DNA of 64,000 nucleotides from an uncultured Clostridia bacterium (GTDB lineage: Bacteria > Bacillota > Clostridia > UMGS1810). The position numbers and the translations under genes are program-made. Of this stretch, positions 42,998 to 52,318 are shown in pieces. The DNA lies in NCBI GenBank assembly GCA_934463115.1, contig CAKSIN010000002.1, positions 138,027 through 202,026 of the forward strand, read 5' to 3'. The notes under the pieces are model-generated. The model saw only the letters and a list, made by a program, of their open reading frames with translations. It made no database searches and was not told the DNA's origin. How positions within the stretch are numbered: the first letter of the stretch is position 1; each line of letters begins with the position of its first letter.

Positions 42998-44131
42998 ATG
43001 AAAAAATCAACCGTAAAAAAATATATACTGCCGACAGCGTTTATGGTGTTTATATCCATTCTCGGAGCCGTTACCGTGTTCGTTCCGAAGAATGATTATT
43101 CCGAGGATGAAAAAAGATATTTAAACAAACTGCCGAGATTTACCGTTAAGTCATTTTTAAGCGGCGAATTTCAGGACAAACTCGAAAAAGGTCTTGCCGA
43201 CAGAGTGGGTTTCCGCGGCTTTTTCGTGAGCACCGACGCATATGCCTCAATGGCAATGGGTCGCAACACGCTCGGAGATGTGTACAACTGCAAGGACAAC
43301 TATCTGATATATTCGCCAAAAAAACAGGATGGCTCCGTGTTCAGAAAAAATATGAGCCGATTCAACAACTTTTCCGCATCATTGGATGTTCCGTCAACAA
43401 TTATGATTGTTCCGACAGCGGGATATGTTATGAGTGATAAACTTCCGCTTTTATGCGGAAAATACCGGGATGCCGAATTATTTTCGACAGCGTCGGATCT
43501 TACACCGAATATAGGATTTATTGACACGCGTTCGGCATTAAGGCAAAATGCGGCAGACGGTATGCAGGTTTATTACCGCACCGACCACCACCTGACTTCC
43601 GCCGGAAACTATGTACTGTATGATTTGTTTTGCAGCGTAAACGGAATCGTTCACCCGGGAATTAATTCATATAATAAAGAAAAAATAGACGGATTCTACG
43701 GCACGGCATGGTCGGCAAGCGGATACCGTTTGACTCCGCCCGACAGTGTTGAACTGTGGGAACTTCCAGACAGAGTACGCGTTACGATTGATGATGCCGG
43801 GAAAAAGAAAATTGTGTCGGACAATCTGTTTTTTAAAAACGATTCACGCGGAAAAGACAAGTATCCTGTTTTTTTGGGCGGCAATCACAGCCTTGTGCAT
43901 ATTGAAAACAAAGATGCCAAAGGCGGCAGTATTCTTGTTATAAAAGATTCTTATGCGCAGTGCTTTTCGTGCTTTTTGGCACACAACTACAAAAATGTGT
44001 ATATGATAGACATGCGTTATTACCGTGCGTCTGTGTCGAATTTTGTAAAAGAAAACAATATAGACGAGATTTTGTACATGTACGGAATCGACAGTTTGCT
44101 GACCGATACCAATTCCGCATGGCTGATGTAG
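42998..44131 (+). CDS. DHHW family protein (AlgJ/AlgX-like)
   Basis: A 377-residue protein with an N-terminal membrane anchor (about residues 9-30) and an extracytoplasmic SGNH-like domain of the DHHW type. The family motif appears as YRTDHHLTSAGNYVLYD. LVIKDSYAQCF is the displaced block with the probable Ser nucleophile. It is 11 bases after the MBOAT stop, with AGAGGTT upstream. It probably takes the acyl group from the MBOAT protein and passes it to the polymer. Confidence 0.9.
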   Translation: MKKSTVKKYILPTAFMVFISILGAVTVFVPKNDYSEDEKRYLNKLPRFTVKSFLSGEFQDKLEKGLADRVGFRGFFVSTDAYASMAMGRNTLGDVYNCKDNYLIYSPKKQDGSVFRKNMSRFNNFSASLDVPSTIMIVPTAGYVMSDKLPLLCGKYRDAELFSTASDLTPNIGFIDTRSALRQNAADGMQVYYRTDHHLTSAGNYVLYDLFCSVNGIVHPGINSYNKEKIDGFYGTAWSASGYRLTPPDSVELWELPDRVRVTIDDAGKKKIVSDNLFFKNDSRGKDKYPVFLGGNHSLVHIENKDAKGGSILVIKDSYAQCFSCFLAHNYKNVYMIDMRYYRASVSNFVKENNIDEILYMYGIDSLLTDTNSAWLM

Positions 44132-44161
44132 CAAAATTAATAAAAAATTAATATTTATCTA

Positions 44162-44191
44162 TTGAATTTGCACTATGAGTTATGGTACAAT
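44162..44191 (+). promoter_or_regulatory. Candidate promoter of the ClpE-like gene
   Basis: TTGAAT (44162-44167), 18 bases, TACAAT (44186-44191). AGAGGTGA lies upstream of the ATG at 44247. No obvious CtsR-type operator was seen. Confidence 0.4.
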
Positions 44192-44246
44192 ACTGTTACG
44201 CATTGTTTGAGTGAGTATCTGCAGTGCAATAAAGAGGTGAACAACT

Positions 44247-46508
44247 ATGAAACTTTGTAAGATATGCAATAAAAATCCGGCGGTGGTTTTTGTGAGCCGC
44301 TCCGACGGTAAAAATATAATTAATGAGGGTTATTGTCTTGCGTGTGCCATGAAATCAAACATTATGCCGCTGAGCCAGCTTGCCGAACAGTTTTCGCTCG
44401 ATCCCGAGCAGCTCGATGGTATGATGGAAAATATAAGAGGTATGATGGACGACACCGATCTCAACGAAGCATTTGCCGATATTCTCGGCGGCGGTAATCT
44501 CATGGAGAGCCCCGAGGGCGGAAACGAGAGAATACCGATTAAGGACAATGATATCAAAAAGGACTTGAGAGACCGCAGAAAGAAGAAAAAGTGTCTGAAC
44601 AATTTCGGTGTTAATCTTACCGAAAAGGCAAAGCAGTCACTTCTTGACAGGGTTGTCGGCAGAGAAAAGGAGATAGAACGCGCAATTCAGATACTTAATC
44701 GCCGCAGCAAGAATAATCCTGTTCTTCTCGGTGCTCCCGGAGTCGGGAAAACTGCCGTTGCAGAAGGAATAGCGTGCCGCATTGCCGACGGCAATGTTCC
44801 GGAACGTCTGCACGACGCACAGGTATATCTTTTGGATATGTCGGGTATTGTTGCCGGAACTCAATACAGAGGGCAGTTTGAAAGCCGTCTTAAGAATATA
44901 ATTGAGGAAGCCAAGAGCGACAATACAATTCTTGTTATAGATGAGATACACTCAATCGTGAGCGCGGGCGATGCCGACGGTGCAATGAATGCCGCAAATA
45001 TACTGAAACCTGCGCTGTCAAAGGGAGAAATACAGGTTATCGGCGCAACAACGCTTGATGAATACCGAAAATATATAGAAAAGGACGCCGCGCTTGAAAG
45101 ACGTTTTCAGCCGGTTATACTTGATGAACCGTCTGTTGAGGAAACAATAGAGATAGTAAACGGAATTAAAGATTACTATGAGGATTTTCACAATGTAACC
45201 ATAGATGAAGACACTGTACGTGAAGCGGTTGTTCTTGCCGATAAATATATCAGCGACAGATATTTCCCGGATAAGGCAATAGATGTTATAGATGAAGCGG
45301 CATCGCATATAAATATGGACAATCCGTATACACAGAATATAATTAATGCCAATGCAAAACTGCAGTTTACATCGGAAAGGCTCGCACAGCTCGAGGAAGA
45401 AACAGAGAACATGCAGACAGCCGGGTATGAAGAAATTGCCGAGCTTAAGGGCGAAAAATGCCGCCTTGAGGGTGAAATAAACGGGCTTCGTGCAAGGCAG
45501 AGAGAAACAAAAATTACCGTTCATGATGTAGCAAAGGTTATTGAACTGTGGACGGGCATTCCGGTTCAGAATATCACCGAAACGGATAAAGAAAAGCTTT
45601 TGAATCTTGAACAGAGGCTTCATAAGAGAATAATAGGGCAGGACAAAGCAGTGTCCGGAGTTGCGAGAGCCGTGCGCCGCAATCGTGCGCTTAAGCTTAC
45701 GAAAAAACGTCCGGTATCGTTTATTTTTGTCGGTCCTACAGGCGTAGGAAAAACCGAGCTTGTAAAAGCACTGTCTGAAAGCCTGTTTGACGATGAGCGT
45801 GCGCTCATTCGCCTTGATATGAGCGAATATATGGAAAAGCACTCCGTAGCCAAAATAACCGGTTCGCCTCCGGGATATGTTGGCTATGATGACGGCGGAC
45901 AGCTTACCGAAAAAGTTCGCAGACGTCCGTATTCTGTAATTCTTCTTGACGAGATAGAAAAAGCGCATCAGGATGTGTTCAACATTCTTCTGCAGATTCT
46001 TGACGACGGCAGAATAACCGATTCACACGGAAGAACAGTTAATTTTGAAAATACTATAATTATAATGACGAGCAATGCCGGAACAAGCGTTGGCTCTGCG
46101 GCCGGACTTGGCTTTATGACTTCGGACAGCGGAATGAGTGCGAAAATTTCCGCGAGTCTGAAAGAGATTTTCCGCCCCGAATTTTTAAACAGAGTTGACG
46201 AAGTTATTGAATTTTCCGAACTTACAGAAGATGAACTTATTCAAATCTGCACTCTGATGCTTTCGGATGTTGTCAGTGAGTTAAAATCCATGAATATCGG
46301 ATTTGACATATCCGAACGGGCAAAGGCAGAACTTGTCCGCAGAGGGTACAATCCGCGTTACGGTGCACGACCGATACGTCGGGAAATACAGACGCTTATT
46401 GAAGATCCGGTGTCTACACTGCTTCTTTCTTCCGAAGCACATTCCGGATGTACGATACATGTTGACACCGACAAGGACGGCAATATAGCCGTGACGTGTG
46501 GAGACTAA
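44247..46508 (+). CDS. ClpE-like ATP-dependent protease ATP-binding subunit (AAA+ unfoldase)
   Basis: A 753-residue Clp ATPase. The N-terminus is a zinc-binding domain with C4, C7, C30 and C33 (CKIC and CLAC), as in ClpE, and there is no double Clp_N repeat. The first AAA+ module has Walker A GAPGVGKT (about residues 162-169). A UVR-type coiled coil follows (about 385-425), then the second AAA+ module with GPTGVGKT (about 496-503). The LGF tripeptide (AAGLGFMTS) matches the ClpP-docking loop. The 3' end overlaps the convergent BofA-like gene by 4 bases. The neighbours do not include mcsB or ctsR, so stress control is not apparent. Confidence 0.88.
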   Translation: MKLCKICNKNPAVVFVSRSDGKNIINEGYCLACAMKSNIMPLSQLAEQFSLDPEQLDGMMENIRGMMDDTDLNEAFADILGGGNLMESPEGGNERIPIKDNDIKKDLRDRRKKKKCLNNFGVNLTEKAKQSLLDRVVGREKEIERAIQILNRRSKNNPVLLGAPGVGKTAVAEGIACRIADGNVPERLHDAQVYLLDMSGIVAGTQYRGQFESRLKNIIEEAKSDNTILVIDEIHSIVSAGDADGAMNAANILKPALSKGEIQVIGATTLDEYRKYIEKDAALERRFQPVILDEPSVEETIEIVNGIKDYYEDFHNVTIDEDTVREAVVLADKYISDRYFPDKAIDVIDEAASHINMDNPYTQNIINANAKLQFTSERLAQLEEETENMQTAGYEEIAELKGEKCRLEGEINGLRARQRETKITVHDVAKVIELWTGIPVQNITETDKEKLLNLEQRLHKRIIGQDKAVSGVARAVRRNRALKLTKKRPVSFIFVGPTGVGKTELVKALSESLFDDERALIRLDMSEYMEKHSVAKITGSPPGYVGYDDGGQLTEKVRRRPYSVILLDEIEKAHQDVFNILLQILDDGRITDSHGRTVNFENTIIIMTSNAGTSVGSAAGLGFMTSDSGMSAKISASLKEIFRPEFLNRVDEVIEFSELTEDELIQICTLMLSDVVSELKSMNIGFDISERAKAELVRRGYNPRYGARPIRREIQTLIEDPVSTLLLSSEAHSGCTIHVDTDKDGNIAVTCGD

Positions 46509-46771
46509 AAGAAAATTTGCAGAATCAGCATAACGATAACGGCGGGCAGACCGAGTATACCGACGGCAACGCATGTAACTGCGTTTATCCCTATGTATAT
46601 TCCGGCTGCTTTGCCGAGAGTGTTGATACATAGCAAAAGCACTCCGCCGAGTGCGCTGTTTAAAATAATTTTGACAATAAATTTAATAGGTTTTGCACAT
46701 ATTTTTGCAAGCACAAATATTATCATTAAACCCAGCATATAGCCGATTACCGCAGAAAAAGTATATTCCAT
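46505..46771 (-). CDS. BofA family (pro-sigmaK processing inhibitor-like) membrane protein
   Basis: An 88-residue, very hydrophobic protein with two to three membrane segments and the BofA-type stretch ILNSALGGVLLLCIN followed by IGINAVTCVAVGILGLPAVI. In spore-formers BofA restrains the SpoIVFB protease; many clostridial homologues are uncharacterised. It hints at a sporulating lineage. GAGG precedes the ATG at 46771. Confidence 0.8.
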   Translation of the reverse strand: MEYTFSAVIGYMLGLMIIFVLAKICAKPIKFIVKIILNSALGGVLLLCINTLGKAAGIYIGINAVTCVAVGILGLPAVIVMLILQIFF

Positions 46772-46942
46772 ATTGCGCGCCTCATTTCTTAGTATATTAC
46801 ATTATATTTACGGTCGGCGGCGTTATTCGTTTTTAATACGAACTGCGGCGGCAAAATCGCTTGTCAAAATAGCTAAAAATGTGACACAATTTTGTTGCAA
46901 ATGCATATTTTATATAAAAATTCTTTATTTTTTGTTGCAAAA

Positions 46943-46970
46943 TTGTTGAAAAAAGTTTATTATATATATA
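46943..46970 (+). promoter_or_regulatory. Weak candidate promoter of the CdaR-like gene
   Basis: TTGTTG (46943-46948), 16 bases, TATATA (46965-46970), in the very AT-rich 271-base divergent region 46772-47042. GAGGTGA (47031-47037) is the ribosome binding site. Nothing else stands out in the region. Confidence 0.3.
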
Positions 46971-47042
46971 GATTGGATTTTTGTAAAATGAAATTTTAGG
47001 CCGCACCGCGGCTTGAATTATACTTTTGATGAGGTGAATTAT

Positions 47043-48128
47043 ATGAATGTAAGGCTCTTTCAGCAAATTACTCACCAGATGCGCGAGGTTATGAACCGCG
47101 ATCTCGGTATTATAACGGACAGCGGATTTGTCGTTTCGTCCAACGATGCTTGCATCAGCAATAATGATCTTGAATGTATTCTCAGCTTTACCGCAGACAA
47201 TACCGACACGTTTACGTACAACGGTTTTACGTACAAGCCGATTGTTTCTATGGGCAAGGTTGAGTACATTATTTTTGTTAAGGGTGACGATACTCTTGCA
47301 CGCAATTATGCGGATATTTTGCAGGTAAGTTTTTCGTCTGTAAAAACTTTGTATGATGACAAGCATGACAAGCTTAATTTTATCAAAAATTTCCTTTTAG
47401 ACAATATTCTTCCCGGTGATATTCTTGCCAAAGCGGCAGAACTTCATATTGCCATAGACACAAAGCGTGTTGTATTTCTTATCCGTACGGAAAAGGTTTC
47501 GGATTTCTCAATTATAGAGCTTATTGAGGGCATGTTCCCCAACAAGCAGACCGACTTTATTGTAAGCATAGACGACAATAGCGTTGCACTTGTAAAGGAA
47601 CTCGAAAATGACCTTACTCTTCCGGAACTCCAGAATATTGCAAAGAGCATTTGCGACAATATTAATACTGAAGTTATGGCAAAGGCCGTTGTCGGAATAG
47701 GTACTGTTGTAAATAATGTAAAGGAAATTGCGCGTTCGTACAAAGAGGCGCGTGTTGCACTTGAGGTGGGCAAAGTTTTTGATGATGACAAGAACATTCT
47801 CAGCTACGAGGATCTCGGCATAGGAAGACTTATATATCAGCTTCCGACAACACTTTGTGAGCTTTTCCTTACAGAGGTGTTCAAGAAAGGTTCAATAGCC
47901 GATCTTGACCGTGAAATAATTTTTACTATTCAAAAGTTTTTCGAAAACAATCTCAATGTCTCCGAAACATCGCGTCAGCTGTATGTACACAGAAATACGC
48001 TTGTTTACAGACTTGATAAAATACAAAAGATTACAGGTTTGGATTTGAGGGTGTTTGATCAGGCAATTATATTCAAAGTTGCCATGATGGTTAACAAGTA
48101 CTTAGAGTCCAATACCATGAAACTTTAG
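47043..48128 (+). CDS. CdaR/PucR family transcriptional regulator
   Basis: A 361-residue regulator. The N-terminal segment (RDLGIITDSGFVVSSND) resembles the sugar-diacid recognition domain of CdaR. A GGDEF-like middle domain follows, and the C-terminal PucR-type helix-turn-helix is clear (NVSETSRQLYVHRNTLVYRLDKI). The start is at ATG 47043 with GAGGTGA; an in-frame ATG at 47013 lacks a site. It lies 13 bases before ftsE. The ligand is unknown; sugar diacid is only the family name. Confidence 0.88.
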   Translation: MNVRLFQQITHQMREVMNRDLGIITDSGFVVSSNDACISNNDLECILSFTADNTDTFTYNGFTYKPIVSMGKVEYIIFVKGDDTLARNYADILQVSFSSVKTLYDDKHDKLNFIKNFLLDNILPGDILAKAAELHIAIDTKRVVFLIRTEKVSDFSIIELIEGMFPNKQTDFIVSIDDNSVALVKELENDLTLPELQNIAKSICDNINTEVMAKAVVGIGTVVNNVKEIARSYKEARVALEVGKVFDDDKNILSYEDLGIGRLIYQLPTTLCELFLTEVFKKGSIADLDREIIFTIQKFFENNLNVSETSRQLYVHRNTLVYRLDKIQKITGLDLRVFDQAIIFKVAMMVNKYLESNTMKL

Positions 48129-48141
48129 GAGTTGGACAATT

Positions 48142-48828
48142 GTGATAGAGTTTAAGAATGTCTCCAAGACATATGACAATGGATTTCCGGCACTTAAAGA
48201 TGTGTCCTTTACCATAGAAAAGGGCGAATTTGTCTTTTTGGTAGGGAGCAGTGCTGCCGGAAAGTCTACTATCATTAAACTGATAATGAAAGAGGAAGAT
48301 GCTACAAGCGGCAGTATACTTATAAACGGTATTGATGTGTGCGATTTGCGCAGGCGTGAGATTCCGTACTTTCGGCGTACAATAGGCGTTGTATTCCAGG
48401 ATTTCAGACTTCTTCCGCACAAAACCGTGCAGGAAAATGTTTCGTATGCAATGGAAATAATCGGGGCATCGAACCGCGAAATTCGCCGTAATGTTCCGAA
48501 CGTACTTTCAATGGTGGGACTTTCGCATAAGGCAAAAATGTATCCGAATCAGCTTTCGGGCGGTGAACAGCAAAGGGTTGCAATAGCCAGAGCTATAGTA
48601 AACAACCCGGTCGTGCTTATTGCCGACGAGCCTACGGGAAACCTTGATCCCGACACCGCAACGGAAATAATGAATATCCTTGAGGATATAAATCGCCGCG
48701 GCACTACGGTTGTTATGGCAACTCATGCGGAAAAAATTGTAAACCAGATGCAAAAGAGGGTAATTGTGGTAGACAACGGAAAAATTGCCCGCGACGAAGA
48801 AAAGGGTGGTTACACAAATGTGGATTAG
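48142..48828 (+). CDS. ftsE: Cell-division ATP-binding protein FtsE
   Basis: A 228-residue ABC ATPase. Walker A GSSAAGKST, signature LSGGEQQRVAIARA, Walker B VLIADEPTGNLDP, and the opening MIEFKNVSKTYDNG typical of FtsE. With FtsX it drives wall hydrolases at division sites. The start is GTG (48142) with AGGAG about 10 bases upstream. Its end overlaps ftsX by 11 bases. Confidence 0.95.
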   Translation: MIEFKNVSKTYDNGFPALKDVSFTIEKGEFVFLVGSSAAGKSTIIKLIMKEEDATSGSILINGIDVCDLRRREIPYFRRTIGVVFQDFRLLPHKTVQENVSYAMEIIGASNREIRRNVPNVLSMVGLSHKAKMYPNQLSGGEQQRVAIARAIVNNPVVLIADEPTGNLDPDTATEIMNILEDINRRGTTVVMATHAEKIVNQMQKRVIVVDNGKIARDEEKGGYTNVD

Positions 48829-49708
48829 AAACTTTCGGCGATTTATTGCTGAGGCTTTTTCGGGGCTTATTAAAAACGGTCTCATGACAGTAGCTTCAAT
48901 AATCGTTGTAACATCGTGTCTTTTTATTTTCGGTGTATTTATAGTTGTTACCATGAATATCAACAATATCGGAGAGCAGATATCAAACTCCTGCCAGATT
49001 CAGGCATATATACAAAATGATGCCAAACCTCAGGAGGTCTCCGATCAAATAAAGAAAATCAAGCATATAGACAATGTTGAATATGAAACCGGCGAAGAAA
49101 CGTTTAAAAACTTTAAAAAAGGCCTGACAAAATCCGAAGAGGCTGCGTTCAGCGGTTTGCCCGACAACACAATATCAAATTCGTTCAAGGTTACGCTGGA
49201 TGATTTGACATATGCCGAAGATGTGGCAAAACAGCTTGAAAAAATCAATGGTGTTGAGCATGTTGAAAACCGCCAGGATATTGTGAATATTGTCAACAAA
49301 GCAACGCAGCTTATACGTCGGGTATCGTTCTGGATTGTGATAGTATTTCTGCTTATAAGTATGTTTATTATATCAAACACTGTTAAGCTTGCAGTACACA
49401 ACAGACGCCGTGAAATTAACATTATGAAGTATGTGGGCGCAACGGATTCTTATATTCGCTGGCCGTTTATAATCGAGGGTGTTTTTGTCGGACTTATTTC
49501 GGCGGCAATTGCCTTTACGGCAACGGATTCCGGATACATGGCGATTGTTAATGCCATGAACGGCGGAATGAAATCCGTAAGCATGACGGTAAAAGTGCTC
49601 GGATTCGGTGATATATGGCAGGTTATTGTGTGTGCGTATATAATTCTCGGTGTATCTATCGGTGCAATCGGAAGTGCTTTTTCGGTTCGCAGATACCTCA
49701 AAGTCTGA
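48818..49708 (+). CDS. ftsX: Cell-division protein FtsX
   Basis: A 296-residue membrane protein: one N-terminal helix, an extracytoplasmic loop (about residues 50-165, with CQIQAYIQNDAKPQEV...), then three C-terminal helices with NTVKLAVHNRRREINIMKYVGAT, the FtsX/MacB-type motif. The loop transmits FtsE action to the peptidoglycan hydrolase encoded next. ATG 48818 lies within the end of ftsE. Confidence 0.95.
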   Translation: MWIRNFRRFIAEAFSGLIKNGLMTVASIIVVTSCLFIFGVFIVVTMNINNIGEQISNSCQIQAYIQNDAKPQEVSDQIKKIKHIDNVEYETGEETFKNFKKGLTKSEEAAFSGLPDNTISNSFKVTLDDLTYAEDVAKQLEKINGVEHVENRQDIVNIVNKATQLIRRVSFWIVIVFLLISMFIISNTVKLAVHNRRREINIMKYVGATDSYIRWPFIIEGVFVGLISAAIAFTATDSGYMAIVNAMNGGMKSVSMTVKVLGFGDIWQVIVCAYIILGVSIGAIGSAFSVRRYLKV

Positions 49709-49724
49709 TTGGAGTGAGTTGAAC

Positions 49725-50885
49725 TTGAGGAATAAAAACTTTATACGAATAATGGCAATTGTGGCGCTTGTTGCATTTGCTACAATATCGCTTTTGGCAG
49801 CTATACCGAGTATATCGGCAAGTGCCGAAAGTGCACAGGAAAAGGTTAATAACTCCGTTAAGAAACAAAAGGAGCTTAAGGATAAAATCAACTCCGCCAA
49901 AACGGAAAAAAGCAGCAAAATGGCGCAGAAACAGGCTCTTGATTCTGAAATATCGTCGCTGCAGTCACAAATTGACAAGCTTTCATCTCAGATAAGTGCG
50001 TCCAATGCTAAGATTGCTTCGAAGCAGGACGAACTTGCAAAGGCGCAAAAGGAAAGTGAAAAGCAGTACGAATCGTATCATGACAGAGCCAAAATGCTAA
50101 TTGAGCGCGGTTCGATATCGTATTTGGAAATACTTGTAAACTCAAAGTCTTTCGGTGATTTTTTGTCGCGTATGTCAATCGTTAAGCAGATTGCGCGCTA
50201 CGACAGCAATCGCCTGGAGGAACTCAAAAAAATTGAACAGCAGATAGCGGCTGTCAAGCAGGAGCTTGAAAATGAAAAAAGCAATCTTGTGTCACTTCAG
50301 TCAAAGAATAATTCACAGATGTCGGCACTGAAAACCAAACAGGCTCAAAGCCAGGAGATAATAAACAGCCTTGCAAATGACATAAGTGCCTATGAAAAAG
50401 CGCTCAAAGCGCAGGAAGCTGCCGAGGCATCGGCACGTGCTGAAATTAAAAAACTTATGTCGGCACCCAAGGCACAGAACAGAGTTTTTGTCGGCGGAAC
50501 ATTTATGTGGCCGAGTACTGCAAGTACCATAACATCACCGTACGGTTCGCGAACGCATCCGATTACAGGCCGTGTGCGTAATCATGCCGGTGTTGATATC
50601 GGTGCATCATACGGTTCGGCGGTATATGCCGCCAATTCCGGAACAGTTCTTGTCGCCGGTTGGAACAGCGGCGGTTACGGCAATTATGTTGTTATTGACC
50701 ATGGCGGCGGTTTGACAACGCTGTACGCTCACTGCAGTTCACTTTGCGTGTCAACAGGTCAGTCTGTATCCAAAGGCCAGGTTATAGCAAAAGTCGGCTC
50801 CACAGGAATGTCGTCAGGTCCTCATTTGCATTTTGAGGTATTGCAGAACGGCTCAACAGTAAACCCGATGTCGTATTTTAATTAA
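49725..50885 (+). CDS. M23 peptidase / murein hydrolase activator (EnvC-like)
   Basis: A 386-residue exported protein. Signal peptide (about residues 7-33), a long coiled coil (about 35-240) and a C-terminal M23 domain. The zinc motifs are intact (NHAGVDIGA with HxxxD, and GPHLHFEV with HxH), so it should be an active endopeptidase rather than a pure activator. The start is a TTG at 49725 with GGAG about 10 bases upstream; a reading from 49650 would extend into ftsX. It directly follows ftsX and is the probable partner that FtsEX switches on. Confidence 0.9.
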   Translation: MRNKNFIRIMAIVALVAFATISLLAAIPSISASAESAQEKVNNSVKKQKELKDKINSAKTEKSSKMAQKQALDSEISSLQSQIDKLSSQISASNAKIASKQDELAKAQKESEKQYESYHDRAKMLIERGSISYLEILVNSKSFGDFLSRMSIVKQIARYDSNRLEELKKIEQQIAAVKQELENEKSNLVSLQSKNNSQMSALKTKQAQSQEIINSLANDISAYEKALKAQEAAEASARAEIKKLMSAPKAQNRVFVGGTFMWPSTASTITSPYGSRTHPITGRVRNHAGVDIGASYGSAVYAANSGTVLVAGWNSGGYGNYVVIDHGGGLTTLYAHCSSLCVSTGQSVSKGQVIAKVGSTGMSSGPHLHFEVLQNGSTVNPMSYFN

Positions 50886-50890
50886 TATTT

Positions 50891-50926
50891 GAGAATGCAG
50901 GAGCACGTATTCTGCATTCTCTTTTT
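50891..50926 (+). terminator. Terminator after the FtsEX-M23 operon
   Basis: Stem GAGAATGCAG (50891-50900) against CTGCATTCTC (50912-50921), with an 11-base loop and a TTTTT tail. Confidence 0.85.
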
Positions 50927-51022
50927 GAATATAACTGAAAGTAGAGTGTCGCAAAAATATTTCCGAAACTTGAATACGCTGCGATATTATAATTTGAATC
51001 TTTAACGGGAGTGGCATTAATT

Positions 51023-52231
51023 ATGAAAAACACAAAACAAATCAGCATAGCGGTTGCCGTTACATTTATCTTAACAACGGTTTTGTATCATTGCGCATAT
51101 TTTTTTATTCCGTCGTTTGCCGAGGAAATTGAAAGCCTGGGTCTTGCCGCTCGCGGGGCAGATTCGGATATGCTTAAAAAATTCGGTGAGGTTTCGGCTA
51201 TTATTGACAATTCGTATATTAATAAATATGATAAGGATAAACTTACCGATGAAGCGTTAAGCGCGTATGTATATGCACTCGGTGATCCGTACAGCGAATA
51301 CTATTCAAAGGAAGATTATGACACTGTAACAGAAATGATTGACGGCGATTACAAAGGTATCGGCGTTGAGGTTTATCTTTCCGACGACGGATACCTTACC
51401 GTATCTACGGTGTTCGATGATACACCCGCGTCGCGTGCCGGTTTGCAAAGCGGCGATGTTATTGCCGTTATTAATGACACGGAGATTAACAAAGATTCGT
51501 ACAATACGGCTGTAAGCATGATGACGGGCAGCGGTAAATACAAGGGTATTGAGGAACTGAATATTAAGGTTAACCGCGGCGGGCAGGTTATTGATATGTC
51601 GCTTAAGCGCGAAGAAATCGTTATGCAGACAGTAAAGGGGCGTATGCTCAATGATAAGATTGCATACATTCGCATATCACAGTTTACCGAGACAACAGGA
51701 AAAGATTTTAAGGATGAATCAACCAAGCTTATTTCCGACGGCGCAAAGGCTATGATTATCGACCTCAGAAACAACCCCGGCGGCACACTTACGGGTGTTG
51801 TTAAGGTAGCGGATGCAATTCTGCCGAAAGGCAAAGTTGTTTCTATCAAGGACAAATCGGGACATGAAACGGTATATAAATCCGATAAATCCGAAATTGA
51901 TTTGCCTATGTGCGTTCTTGCAAACGGTTCAAGTGCAAGCGCGTCCGAAGTGCTTGTCGGTGCGCTCCGTGACCACAAAAAAGCTAAATTCGTCGGTGAA
52001 AAAACATTCGGCAAGGGCATAGTGCAGAGCATATACGATATCAAGGACGGCAGCGCACTTAAAATTACCACAGCAAAGTACTATACTCCCAACGGCGAAT
52101 GTATTCATAAAAAAGGAATTAAGCCGGATTACGAGGTGAAAATCCCCGAAAATGTGAATATCTATTCGCTGAGTGATGACGAAGATATTCAGCTTCAAAA
52201 AGCAATAGAAGTTGTTAGGACACAAATGTAA
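51023..52231 (+). CDS. ctpA: S41 family C-terminal processing peptidase (CtpA)
   Basis: A 402-residue exported serine protease: N-terminal membrane anchor/signal (about residues 7-28), a PDZ domain (about 95-185, with YKGIGVEVYLSDDGYLTV and SGDVIAVIN), and the S41 domain with catalytic Ser in NGSSASASEV and Lys in EKTFGKG. CtpA proteins trim envelope proteins, including wall hydrolases. ATG 51023 is preceded by GGGAG (51007-51011). It follows the ftsEX-M23 group but is separated from it by a terminator. Confidence 0.93.
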   Translation: MKNTKQISIAVAVTFILTTVLYHCAYFFIPSFAEEIESLGLAARGADSDMLKKFGEVSAIIDNSYINKYDKDKLTDEALSAYVYALGDPYSEYYSKEDYDTVTEMIDGDYKGIGVEVYLSDDGYLTVSTVFDDTPASRAGLQSGDVIAVINDTEINKDSYNTAVSMMTGSGKYKGIEELNIKVNRGGQVIDMSLKREEIVMQTVKGRMLNDKIAYIRISQFTETTGKDFKDESTKLISDGAKAMIIDLRNNPGGTLTGVVKVADAILPKGKVVSIKDKSGHETVYKSDKSEIDLPMCVLANGSSASASEVLVGALRDHKKAKFVGEKTFGKGIVQSIYDIKDGSALKITTAKYYTPNGECIHKKGIKPDYEVKIPENVNIYSLSDDEDIQLQKAIEVVRTQM

Positions 52232-52282
52232 GCAAAATGCGTCAGATTGCAGCCGAATACCTATCATTGTGTATAAAAATAT

Positions 52283-52311
52283 TTGACAAAACTCAAAAAA
52301 CATGTTAATAT
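52283..52311 (+). promoter_or_regulatory. rnpB promoter
   Basis: TTGACA (52283-52288), 17 bases, TAATAT (52306-52311), placing the start at the first base of the RNA near 52319. Confidence 0.8.
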
Positions 52312-52318
52312 ATTAATC

